Source of the DNA: Onchocerca volvulus
Taxonomy: Eukaryota > Nematoda > Chromadorea > Rhabditida > Onchocercidae
Assembly: GCA_000499405.2 (NCBI GenBank)
Contig: HG738137.1
Span: forward strand, 20,236,603-20,300,602
Direction: 5' to 3'
DNA: 64,000 nt
The notes under the pieces were generated by a model. It was not told where the DNA came from. It worked only from the letters and a program-made list of their open reading frames with translations, and searched no databases. The position numbers and the translations under genes are program-made. This document shows positions 1 through 13,431 of the stretch, in pieces; positions within the stretch are counted from its first letter, which is position 1, and every line of letters starts with the position of its first letter.

Positions 1-45
1 TGATAAGTAACAGATAATAATAGTTGGAAAAATTTTTTATTTTAG

Positions 46-197
46 ATGGAAAATTTATTGATGTGTACGCTATAAGGCAATTATTTGTGAATAATTTTAT
101 GGATTTTAACTTTACTGAAATGTCTCGAAAAAGAAAAACTGTAGAATTTAGTTTGAAAACATGTCCTTTTCAAATGGCAAAAATCAATTCATTTTAA
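46..197 (+). CDS. possible terminal exon of an upstream gene (partial)
   Basis: After a T-rich stretch ending TTTTAG at 45 there is an open stretch of about 49 codons, starting in phase with two bases of a split codon and ending in TAA at 195-197. The product would include VYAIRQLFVNNFMDF and end in MAKINSF. I do not recognise the family. The splice-acceptor shape and the stop make a last exon of a + strand gene entering from the left plausible, but in AT-rich sequence an open stretch this short can be chance. The upstream exon is outside the window. Confidence 0.22.
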
Positions 198-1821
198 TCA
201 GAAAGCAAAATGATGCAACAAATTTAATTAAAAACATCTCCACAGATAAAAATGCAACGCCACATTCAGAAAAATGCATAATAAATTTAATCAGCTCAGC
301 ATTATAAGTGTAAGTCAAGTCATGTATACAAAGTAGAATTGTGTTTTAAAGCGTAGATTAACCAGCGAATTTTAAAAGAAAATTCAATTTGCTTGAAAAT
401 ATATTGCATAATTCTGATGGATTTCCGCTCTAATTCAATTGTTTCAACTGTCATTCTATTTTATTTTTTTAATTTGTCACTGACTTTCTGACTTTTTTCT
501 TTATTTTCATCTTTTTTTTCTTCCATTATTTATTTTTTCATTTTTTTATGTTTTTTATCTTTTCTTCTTTTCGATATCTCTGTCTGATTCTCCATTAAAT
601 GCTAGTGGACTTCATGCTCAAAATATTATTGAGGGATCAAGGTTGTGGATGTTCTTTTGAAATCCCAATAGAACAGCAGTTGGATATCGATCGCTGATCA
701 ACGAAATAGGTTGGATTGCCAAATAATAAAAATCACAAAATAATCTTTCTAGTTTGGCTTAAATCTTAAATTTTTTAAGTCTTCGGATAAGCTTTGTAAA
801 AAAAATCTTGAACTTTTTACTACTTTCGTCATAAACTTGTACAATATATTAGAGAATGTATCAGATTATTATCATTATGATTATTAATTTAGTCCGATCA
901 AAAATGACTAATTTTCTTTTTCAGAATGATGCGCCAGCCAAATGTAAGGTTGCATTGAATACTGTGTTCATTGCAAATTATGAGAAAACAGTGATCAACA
1001 TTGGTCTTGCTTGGCGATCTTTTGAATGTTATTTGAAATGTTTTTAAAAGAATCTGTTTCCTTTGTTTCCTCTCAAAATTTTAGTAAAAATGGGATAAAA
1101 CTGCGGTAATTTACTAAAATCATGGACATTTCAAATTTTGGAATGCAGAATGGGATTTCATGATTTTATTTTCAAATTTAAATTCCAATAATTTTTGCCT
1201 GTATTATTAGTTTGCGTATATGCAAATGCATTGCCTTTTTGATCAGTAAATTATCTACTTCAAGTAATTGCATCAAAAAATTACCGTCAAAATGAAACTC
1301 AATTTTTTTATTTTCTATTAAAAATTGATCGCCTGGTTCATGTTTACTTAAACAAATCAATGAGCTATGTGCTAATCAGTAATTTGTGAACGAATTTTCA
1401 TTAAGATGATAAAAGAAGCAAAGAAAAAAGTCATTTAAGTTCATTGTGTAAATCAATGCAAATATTCGAATCACAATGCTTTTTATTGAAAATAGTTGAT
1501 TTCTGTAAATTTTTAGATTTTTATATTTTCTTTTTTTAAAGATTCGATAAATACAGACATGATGATTAAGATGATTAACATATCTAAAAAAAAATGGATC
1601 TTAAAGAAGTTTTTCAAAATTTGCAATCTAATTCTGTTTTTTTGGAATGATATTATGGTTATTAAATATATAATCACAAATATATATTAAGAAATCATTA
1701 TGCTAAGTAGTTTCAGTAAATTTCTAAAAATAAATGGTCAAATTTGTGCCATTTATAAGTTTGCCTTTCTTTTGAGATAGACCAAAGCCGTGCAGATAAT
1801 AAATTTGTAATAGATGAAAGT
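198..1821. other. intergenic, no gene recognised
   Basis: AT-rich sequence. Short open frames exist on both strands, but none has codon composition, domain motifs or paired splice sites that I can support. It would hold the 3' flanks of the possible left-edge exon (+) and the secreted-protein gene (-), which converge here. Confidence 0.5.
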
Positions 1822-2879
1822 CTATTTATTTTTTTCAGAACTTTGATTGGTAGTATATTCATTCCAAGTACACATTTTATGGGAGCATTCTTCTTTAATT
1901 GTTGGTACCAATGTTGTGGAGCAGAAAAACTGCACCGATGAGCTAGATCCGCGGAATCGAATTGGAAGTGGATTGTAGATTCCAGCCGTAAAATTATCTT
2001 CATACTGAAATGACTCTGAATTTTTTTTCTTTTAAATTTGCTCATTTATTTTAAAGTCTTTGCAAAAGTCTTTTTTTTTTTTTTTTTTTAATCTTAACTT
2101 GGATCTTAGGCTGATTAATTTCATTTATAATTATAAATTTCCTCCTATTCACAATCGAATCCAAAAATATTCGACAATTGATTTTCCCAGATTTTGCTTT
2201 CAACTTATACTTCATTCCTTTGCTAGTTTGAACAACTTACTTGCACATGCTCGAATAAACTCGGTTCCAAAGTGCAACCATGCTCATCAATTATACGGTA
2301 CGGTTCCATATTTTTCTTGTCACTTTTCACCGTACAATTTGCGACGTGTAGACAGTAACCTTTCTCTATGTCACATTTTATTTTATAGTACAGTTCGGAG
2401 TTTAAATTTGTACCTGAAGAATGAATTTTGTAAAGTGAAGCATTGGTTTTAAATTATGAAAATTCTCATGATAATTTCCGTTCAAAATGTTATTGATGCT
2501 TTCCGATTCAATATTTTAATTAATAACCAAGTGTTATAATTCACAATAGAAATTATTCCGATATTATAAATATTTCTTGATTATTTATACTCGTAATAAA
2601 ATAATGAAGAGTAACTGTATTTTTATTTTCATTTTCTTCAATCTAATTTAAATTAAAAACTCCAACCTTAAGAATTTAGAATCTTTTGAAATGAAGTTAC
2701 GAAAATAACTTTAAATGGTACTAACCCGAAATTTCTTCACCATCCGGTCCACCATTATGTACAGAGAATTTACAATTCGCTTGCGGAAAATGAACTTTTT
2801 TGATTGATTTTTCCGGAATTTTTGCAGCTAGCGTAAGTGCAAACGAATATGCTAGCATGCACAGTATCGATGAAGTCAT
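1822..2879 (-). CDS. small secreted cysteine-containing protein (two exons)
   Basis: Exon 1 (2726-2879) encodes MTSSILCMLAYSFALTLAA, a typical signal peptide, then a basic and Pro/Asn-rich stretch with one Cys (QANCKFSVHNGGPDGEEIS). It ends in phase 1 at a GTTAGT donor. Exon 2 (1822-2015) starts after ATTCAG with AG, so the split codon reads GAG. It stays open to TAG at 1822-1824 and contains FFCSTTL, EECSHKMCTWNEY and an NQS sequon. The two phases fit exactly, giving a predicted product of 115 residues with about four Cys after signal cleavage. I do not recognise a family. The start is chosen because a GCAG acceptor lies four bases upstream of ATG and the hydrophobic core follows at once. 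An upstream in-frame ATG at 2910-2912 would lie beyond that acceptor. An extra exon inside the 710-bp intron cannot be excluded. Confidence 0.55.
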
Positions 2880-4836
2880 TTTCCTGCAAAGCGGAAATAT
2901 AATTAATTTCAATTTACACTAAACCACTATTGCATCATCAGCGTAAGATTCCTTAAGTTTTTCCAGTATGTTAAAAAAATATTAGCATTTCTTTTGAAAG
3001 ATATCCTGCCACAATAGATTTTCGAAACAATTTCTCAACATATGTTTAATTCTGCTGGTTTAATTTCGATAGAAACTTTCGATATAAATCTTAAATCAAT
3101 TAAATGAAATTATTTGACATATTAAATTTATAGAACGAAATAAGTTTATCAAACTCAGAATTATTTGTCGATTTATCCCCAAGAATAAACTATCTATTTG
3201 TTTCATGCAATCAGTAATGTTTATCATTCACAAAAACTGTAGCATTGAGAGAAATTTCTGAATAATGATGAATTAAAGTGTTTAGCTATTCACACTGATG
3301 AGATTATGTTGATAACATGAAGTGGAAGTTTTTTTTTTTTTCACAAGAAAAAAAAATTGAGCTGTTTTGTGCAGAAGAAAGTTATTTCGAATATTTAGGA
3401 AACATTGTAAATCGTATAAATGTGAGGAAGATACACTTGTAAAATTAGAATGGATTTTTGAATTTGTAATGGATAGAAATTTTTTATTAACACATGTAGT
3501 TATTCGAAGAGAAATTCATCACAAGCCAACAAGAAAAAGTTGGACCAATTCATTTTTTGCTTTATGAAAAATGCTCCAATACTTATTAATGTTCCATCTT
3601 ACTTATCTGCTTCATTGCCTTGAAAGCATAGAATTGATTAATTTTTTCCTCATCTTTAATTATGAGAAGTTGGTTTTGGATTCTACAACTCCTATAATCT
3701 TCATTTGATGAAAAAATCGACCGGAAAATTTGAAAAATAATTAATATTTGGAATTTAATTGTTAATGCATTTGTATGGCATATGACTTGTGCCGTTCTCT
3801 CGAATTGTGAAGTGGAAATTATCCAGTAAAGATACAAAATGTTAATCATATTCATACTCAGAGTTTTAAGAAAAGTCTATGGATATGATGGAAATCATGG
3901 CTGTTACTAATTAGATTAAGATTTTTAAAAAATTTGCTCTGCACAGGATCCTAACATTCTTTCGGCCCTTTTAGGTTTCAAGAATAATAAAGGATTGTGA
4001 ATCTAAAAAGCGATTAGGATAACGTTAACCAAGATATTCAATAATAGATAAAAGAAAATGAGCATGGAAATTCAATAGCTGTTTCGATATTCACAGAGGA
4101 CACAAAAATAATCTCGGAAATTCGGGTCATTGGGTCATGCATTCACTGTGCCACCCATAAAGACGGCTCTCATTTCTTTTTCAACATACCTTATATTTCT
4201 TAAATTTTTCCTGAAACAATCATTCTGCTTTGACTGAGAGTTTTTGCAGTATTCCAATGAAATATCTGAGAGAGGAAAGTATATATGTGTCGTCGTACTT
4301 TTAGATAATCAATCAATAGCTAATTCGTCTCTCCAATGTTGCAGTGTATTTCATGATTTCAAATTAATGCCATATCAGATAAAGTCATCCATTGATCCTT
4401 GGAATCATGATATGTAGTACGGGAAGAGAATTGCAGGGGACATGAAAGCACTATATTTGTGATAGCACTTCAATTATTATCATCATGCTACTCTAATTAA
4501 TATTTTTCGATGAGGAGGGTTGGGTAGCGATGATAAATTATTCGTTTTGTGCGCTTTTCAAACAAGAATAATCATTTTGCTCAAAATTTTTCAGATGTTG
4601 ATTAAATGAATCAAAAAGCAGAGACTAGCCTGCCATACTTACACACGCCAAGCACATATGACTGATAGTCCGGAAAAAATTCAAAATTTTTTGCACATTG
4701 GCTTTTCATTTCCATTGTCACATGTGTTACGATTGGTATGTTAATCAAAAATTTGAAATTTATCATGCTTAAAAATTAGAAGGCGGAGTTCAGTTTGGAT
4801 TTTAGATAAACTACTATATAAAAAGCTATTTTAGCA
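2880..4836. other. intergenic region between divergent genes
   Basis: About 2 kb separating the - strand secreted-protein gene from the + strand ZP gene, so it probably holds both promoters. Short open frames (for example 3367-3567 and 3586-3855) look like chance. I see no repeat or RNA gene. Confidence 0.4.
2884..2885 (-). promoter_or_regulatory. candidate spliced-leader trans-splice acceptor
   Basis: The - strand reads TTTGCAG then GAAA then ATG. An acceptor AG four bases before the start codon, with no detectable upstream coding exon, is the usual arrangement for spliced-leader addition in nematodes. It supports the choice of start for the secreted-protein gene. An ordinary intron with a 5' UTR exon farther upstream is the alternative. 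Confidence 0.4.
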
Positions 4837-7800
4837 ATGAAATTTTATACAATAGCGACAAATGAAATGCAATGCAAATTTTGTGTTCTTTTATTTACGC
4901 TTTCAGTACTGAAAGGTAGGGAATTTCTATTATAAAATTTTTTTTCAAACAATAGTTGTTGCATTAGGAACCAATTTGTTAAAAATAAATTATTTGCAAA
5001 GGACTTTTGCGACTTTTCAGAGATATACTCTTTTTGGGAATAAGTATTGCGATAAAAATTCCAATAGATATATGGCATTGAGTACTTTTTGAAAGTTTCT
5101 TCATAGTAGTCTTCCAGTGGAAAGCGGGGTACTGAATAATTTAGAAATTCCAGGATATTCTGGAAATTTAACATCAATCAGCGACATATTTGCATTGGAT
5201 CAATATATTACTGTTGAGTGTTTGCGAAACGGTTTGAAAATTACATTGGAATTAAATGACTTACAACGGCAAGCAAAAACATATGTATGCCATACATATA
5301 TTATATTTGCTACTCTAAAATTGCTGCTGATTTAAAAATCTTAAGGATATCATGTATTTTTTATGCAATAGTGACTTCAATCAATTCATTTCCAAGTGTT
5401 GAAAAGCTCTGATTTCTTTAAGGAACCGATGAAACTTGTATTGATTAGTTTAAATGATAGCAAAACATGTGAAATGGAAATAAATGGAGATTTTCAGCCT
5501 ATCAGTATGCTGGTACCGGAATTTTGCTTGTCAAATGATACATTGCAGAAAGTTATTATTTTTTAGGATATAAACGCTAAAGTTTCGTTTAATGGATATG
5601 TATTATTCTTAAAAAATACAAAACAAAAGTAATTCTGAGATTTATTAATTATTAAAGTTATGCGGCAGTTATTTATTGCATTGTCAAATATGTTGAACAC
5701 ATAATCTATATTGATTAACAAGTAATAGCATAATTACAGATTTTATTAATAACTGGCAATAAAACAATTCATGAATTCGAACTTTCGTGTGATCAAGTGT
5801 CAAAAGCATGTATTCCATTCAAATTTTGTCTCTTAATTTAATTTTATTTTTCAACACAATCATTTGCTTTTTTGTCCTTTAGAATTACTCATCTCAATAA
5901 TAAAATCGAAATTACCGCCAATATTTTGATGTCTAGGGCAACAATTTCGTATCGACTGATTTGACGATATACATGCTTGTTTTTTTATTTCTTTCATAAT
6001 CTCGATATTTCTATTCAGGATATTATCTCAGCCGCTAATCTTAATGGAGAATCAGTCAACATAAATTCATCAGTACAAATTGGTTTTGATTTCAGTCTAG
6101 TGATTTTGTCGAAGCATAGTAATTCTTTCATATAAATCGTTCTCAAATATTGAATTTTTTAATTTTTGCTGACTTAAACGAAAATAGAATAAAGTGAAAA
6201 AATTTCTTGCATTTCTGAAGTTTTAAACGAAGATTGATTCATTCTTTGCTACGAAAAAGCTGGAATAGAATAAAAAAATATTTTTAAGCTAACACATTGA
6301 TAATAAAACCGGAAAAGTTAAGAGAAAAATGCTGTAATTTTGCTTTTGAAACAAAAAATTTTACAAAAAATTATCAAGGAATATCCAAGTGAATTGATGA
6401 CCGGGTTATTTTTTCCTTTGTCGCTCGTAGAGAAAAATAATCGTATCTTTTTTACTCTCAAGAAACCCGATTTTTCATGAATTTGAAGTCGGAATTTTTA
6501 TTTTAATTTTTCAGTACCATTTCGCATTATTGATTGCTGGACGGAACAAAACAACCATAGAGCCAAGTTTTTAAAAAACGGCATTCCGGAAAGAGATTCC
6601 CGGTCGATGCCACTATGCCAATTATTCGACGGAATAGACAATTTTGAATATAATTTCAATTCCAATATAAGCCATCTGGACGAATACAATAATGTTCATC
6701 CTGCCTCCATCAATCAGATGCGGAAAATCTGGCAAATTCGACTTCGCCTCGGTTGGGATGCTATCCCAGATAGTCGCCAAAAAGCATTCCAACAGTTGCT
6801 GCGTACCAAACCACAACTACAATGGGAAGCTGTTCCCGATTTATTATTTGATAGCAAGGATTTCTTATCACCAGTAACAATATATCCTATCATGATCCAA
6901 TGTTCCATTTTACCTTTATCGGTAAGCTACCAGCCAACAAAATTAATTATCAAGTCATCATGCATATGATTGTGATCGTGATTGTGATTATGATTAACCA
7001 TATTCATTATGAATTCATGATATTACTACTTGGTACTGCTGATTTTGCTAATATCACCAATAATGATATGTCTATTAACATAATCAGTAATATTTATACC
7101 TTTTTCAAAACTTCAGTATTTTTTCTTTTTATTTACTACTTCCGAAATTTCGATATTTCAAAAAAGTATTGATAATATGTACTAAAAGAAATTTATGACA
7201 GTACCCTACCATTTAGATAATAAGTTATCAGATGATGGGATCTACACTTGATAACTGATTGTTGTAAAAAATTTAAAAAATCTACCGCTGGTAATGTTAT
7301 TGAGAGGATAATTGAATTGTGGATCGCTCTGATTGCATTATCAACATAGCTTTTGGAATAGAAGTAAAAACAAGAAAAGATAAAAATAGTCTGTAGAAAA
7401 TCAATTGCATATTAAAAATTTGACATTGACTGCTTTTATAATGGAAATATTTCAGTTTGAGCGAACTTCCGTGATTGTTAGTTTCGGTCCAATCGGCGTA
7501 TTTATTCCGCAGTTTTATTTCCTTGAAAATGCCTTTTTCTCGTGTTGTCCAGTGGAAACAACAATAGCTTATGCAAATCTACTTGATCGTTCTGTCGGAA
7601 AGAAGTTGCTTTGCTCGAAGGTAATTTTCTGATGAATACTATTTAGTAACTCTGCTCATTCCGTTGATTCGTTTTTTCTGACGAAGAACTAGTCATTTGA
7701 TTCCACTTCAGTGCCTTATTGCCAGATTTTTCAATATGCAATAGAAGGAATTTGAAATTTGTTAATGAAAAGTCTCTGCACATTACTTTGAACTTTCTAT

Positions 7801-8002
7801 CTTTCTTCCCTTTCTTTTTAAAACTTAACAAGATATATTTCAAAAAAAAGAATTCAGCAGCAAAATTAAACATTAAAAAACTTAAGTAAATTAATCTCAT
7901 TTTAAGATTTCAACTACTACGGCTTTATTGGTCTCATTCGCGGCATTTGTAGTTGCTGCTTGTTGCACTGCAATAACTTTCATCATTCGGCACAAGAAGT
8001 GA
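4837..8002 (+). CDS. ZP-domain (cuticlin-like) type I membrane protein, frame interrupted
   Basis: Exons read: 4837-4915 (signal peptide containing CKFCVLLFTLSVLKG), 5118-5284 (ZP start, ITVECLRNG), 5423 to about 5551 (KTCEMEINGDF, ISMLVPEFC), about 5567-5628, 5883-6118, 6515-6921 (PFRIIDCWTEQNNHRAKFL), 7456-7620 (FFSCCPV, KKLLCSK) and 7907-8002. The last exon is a transmembrane helix (ALLVSFAAFVVAACCTAITF) with a short basic tail, RHKK. Phases agree at the confirmed junctions. Nematode ZP proteins of this layout (signal, ZP, TM) go to apical surfaces and cuticle or extracellular matrix. Two in-frame stops break the ZP-N part: TAG at 5564-5566 and TGA at 5962-5964. The TGA sits where the family's Y-x-x-x-C motif (YRLI-x-RY) needs its Cys. 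A 54-bp intron (5513-5566) could remove the first, but I find no GT-AG solution for the second. The gene is therefore either a recent pseudogene, a sequencing error, or unusually spliced. Confidence 0.55.
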
Positions 8003-8825
8003 AGAAGTCAAAAATAGATGATAAATAATTAAATATTTTGTTTTTCGCCAGACGTGATCCAAATATTATTGAAGAAAAAAAAATTGGCGTGTTTTTATTG
8101 TCTAATGAATATTTATAAAGAAGTTTATATTTTCAAAACTGGTCTCAATTTTGCATGCTTTAGTAAAGATCTGAAGCCAAGCTCTACAAATGTTGTCGAA
8201 GAAGGATTTAAAATACTTAATCCTTAAGAATGAGAAATTTCGCATACAAAAGATAATTATTGGAAACAAAGTGTCAGCTAAACTGATTTTCTACTTAAAG
8301 CTTTTGAATCATTTGCTAATGGTGATGTTTGTAGTATGTAAGCGTTCCATAGAAATTGTCTCAGAAAGGATTACAAAGCTTGGTAAAGATGAAAAGTTTC
8401 AACAAATGTATTCAAACAGAGTGGCACCAAATGTGATAATAATTTTATTTATTCCGTTGCCTTTAAACATTTGCCAGTATGAAATTATAATTTTTATAAC
8501 TTTTGTTTCTAACAAAACAATACAAAGTGGTTGCATGCGCATGTGTTGGATTCGTTACTGTAGTTACTGGATCCAACAAAATTAAGGATAGCCAAAGTGG
8601 CAGTGTTAATTGCTGAATTTTTGGAGAAGCAACAGTACAACTTCTTATTTGACATCTCTAGACATCAAAGAATCACTCCGAGAGATTTTCAGTATCAGAT
8701 AAGATAATAAAGATAAAAAGCAAATGTAAGAGGGCGATATAAGGAAGCAAATGTGCATGCATGTTGTAGATGGTTGTTTGAGCACTTTGGTATATGCATC
8801 GATTGATATAAAGTAATGCAAAAGT
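8003..8825. other. intergenic, no gene recognised
   Basis: Lies between the ZP gene (+) and the stop codon of actin copy A (-), so it holds both 3' flanks. A 131-codon open frame at 8190-8585 (+) has no recognisable motif and is treated as chance. No feature can be supported. Confidence 0.4.
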
Positions 8826-10814
<1,989 letters not shown>

Positions 10815-12954
10815 CTAGTAATTTACAAATTCACTTGATGGAAATGAATCAAATGAATTATATGTTATTAAAATTAACATCAGCTAATATTTCTTTGTAG
10901 TTGTTCTTAATTAAATAGAATTGAAATAGGAACAGTATGTTGCTAAGTCAGTTTGACTAGAATTAGCATCCGCTGCTTGAATTTGATATTTTCGGTTTGA
11001 TAGATCAATTAGAAATCTTCCAAATTGCAAGTTACAAGATGATAAAATTTCAAGAATATTCCAAAACAATATAAATTTCTTTTACCTTGCTAACTATTTT
11101 CACCTATTTTTCTTAACAGAATGGGAAAAAATTGTAGTAAAATCCGTAAAAGTTATCTAAACGTAGTTTATTTAAGAAATGGTTTCAGATTAAGTTCTTA
11201 GCAAGTCCTTTCAAATTCTAAAGAGCACCAGAAATTCTCAAAACTGCAGAAGTAAGGACAGCAAGGAAGCTAATTCCAAGCGTGAAAGTGTCAAGTTGAA
11301 GCATCGAAGGATCACATCTGCTCTAAGATGCATTCTGAGGCTTATATAGTTCAACTTCAGCAGCTTTTTCAGTTGCTTGAGGGGGAGGAATGTGAAGAGA
11401 AGAAGCGAAGAAGCTGTTGTTCGAGTCTTTTCTTGAGAATTCAAGAGAAGGCATTGCTAAGAGAGGAAGAATTCTTGTGAAAATCTCTCAACATCTCCGA
11501 CCTCAGCGTCTACACCCACCTTCTCTAAAATTCATTTTGTAAATGAAGGAAAAGCTGAATAGATCAAGAGATGGATGATAATCAGTGGAATGGACTGATA
11601 GATGAGTAGTGGATAGATTGATGGAAAGACGAGTAAACAGTTATTGGGCATCTCCGATATCACTGCAAGGGAAGTAAAAGTTTTGCTGTGCTAAAGAAAG
11701 ACAAGAATTTTGCAGGAATTATTTTGAAAACAGCGACAGTTTTCTTGGAAAGTAACGATGAAACATAGAATTTCCTCTCTGTTTACTAAACTATTTTTTC
11801 TCGCTCTGTCTTTGAAGCATACAATGAAAAGATTGAAAACAACCTCAAATCCGATCTTTATCCTTGATAATATTTTTAGAAACAGCCACTTTTCACTTGA
11901 AACAACCGAACTGATAACTTGTTGTTATTTCTTACGCTTCTCTCATTCAACTTTTTTTTCAAAGTTTTTAAATTCTATAGCATGCACTTTATGCTTTAGT
12001 ATTGACAAAAGATGGAAAAATAATCATTGCAAGAGAAATTACGAAAGGAGTTAATTTGCTGCTAAACCAAAAGTTTTTTTATTTTTTAAATTTAAATTTT
12101 TAAATTGAAAACAACTTGAAACAAATTTTGGCCTGGAATGGTTCAGCGTTGCAATTTGATATTTGTAATTTTACCAAAATATTCGTCTATAAAATTTTTA
12201 AGAACTACTCCAACTTTTGAAATTTGTGATTAATTTCGGAATTCAATTCATGCTAAATTCATTAACAAACCGCAGTCCTTCCTTCACAAAACTCAAGAAA
12301 TGCATGGGATTTAGAATTTAACTCAAGTCAAAAAAAGAAAAGCTAGAACTCCTTAAAATCTTATTCAAAGAACACAAAACCAGGTAATAAAACAGATCGA
12401 TGATAATCAATGTACTAAAACAATTTGCATAATATTTCGCCATATATTTTTTAAAGGAAACAAAATTGTGTACAATTTAAATGCATTATTTCAATATGAT
12501 GCATTATTTCAACATTATTTCAATATCAATTGAGAAAAATGTTCAACATCATTTAATATTTATTCTGCAACTTCTTTCCAGAAGATCTAGAAATGTTTCG
12601 ATTTTCTTATCTTTTCATCCATTTTTTTCTTTTTTTTGTGCCTTTTCATTACCGTATATTTTTTCAGAAGTAAATTTCATTTCTTCGTCAAAGATTCATC
12701 GATTCCAAACCTTTACAAATCACATTTATATGTTCACCATCAATTGATTTTTTATAATAACTGCTCATTAAAAAGAAATTAAGATCTTAAATCTTTTATT
12801 TTATTTCACTGGGAATTTGAAATCGACTAAAAAAAAAAAAAAAAGAATAGGAAACTTTCCTGGATAGTTTAGGGATATATCTCTCGAAAATATAATGAAA
12901 CTTTTATAGAAAATCAAGCTAGATTTATTTCGAATAGTGAACAGAATAGTTTAT

Positions 12955-13140
12955 TATCCATATAAATAAAAATGTAAATGTTCATTCTGGCTTTTAACAA
13001 ACGTGAAAAGTTCTTCATCAATTGCTTCGGAATTTTGACAGAACATTGCATTCGAATAGGCACGTTTGTTTCTATATATAACTTATTCATAAGGATAAAC
13101 ATGTTTCCCGCCAAAACGCTCCAATTAATTGATAAATAAA
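12955..13140. mobile_element. dispersed inverted-end repeat, copy 1 (one end only)
   Basis: It begins with ATATAAATAAAAATGTAAAT, the shared left end of the family. It continues through the family core (TTCTTCATCAATTG, then CATTGCATTCGAATAGG), but I see no matching right end before 13140, so it looks truncated. It lies immediately upstream of copy 2 in the same orientation. Confidence 0.5.
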
Positions 13141-13199
13141 GTGAAGTCAACTAAGTCCACCGTTTATTGATTCATTGTTAGACAATGATCGGCAAATAA

Positions 13200-13431
13200 T
13201 CTATATAAATAAAATGTAAGTGTTCGTTGTGGACACAAAGATTCAAATTCTTCACTAATTGATTTGAAATTTTGAAACAACGTTGCATTCGAATAAGAGC
13301 ATATTTCTATATAGGTAAACCTTACTTTTTTTTATCTGTCACAGGTATGACAGGTAAAAGTAAGTGAACGGACATCTTTATTTATATAGACTAGCTGTAT
13401 TCAGCCACGCTGTGCTGGCTGGATATAGCTA
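13200..13431. mobile_element. dispersed inverted-end repeat, copy 2, with terminal hairpin
   Basis: The left end, TCTATATAAATAAAATGTAA, is followed by the core ACGTTGCATTCGAATAAG. The right end (about 13367-13390) is a degenerate inverted copy of the left end, running into TTTATTTATATAGA. Directly after it, 13392-13431 forms a hairpin with arms TAGCTGTATTCAGCCA and TGGCTGGATATAGCTA (14 of 16 paired, and the two mismatches can pair G-U in single-stranded nucleic acid). There is no coding capacity. The short non-autonomous structure with inverted ends plus a separate 3' hairpin resembles Helentron-derived HINE elements, but a simple MITE is also possible. Confidence 0.6.

Noticed and set aside
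5883..6018. GT-AG intron hiding the TGA in the ZP gene
   Set aside because: The only GT in range (5949) leaves phase 2, whereas the acceptor at 6018 needs phase 0. A GC donor at 5938 would fit the phase but has a poor consensus.
8190..8585. 131-codon open frame on the + strand after the ZP gene
   Set aside because: No motif or paralogue, and it lies between two convergent 3' ends. Treated as chance.
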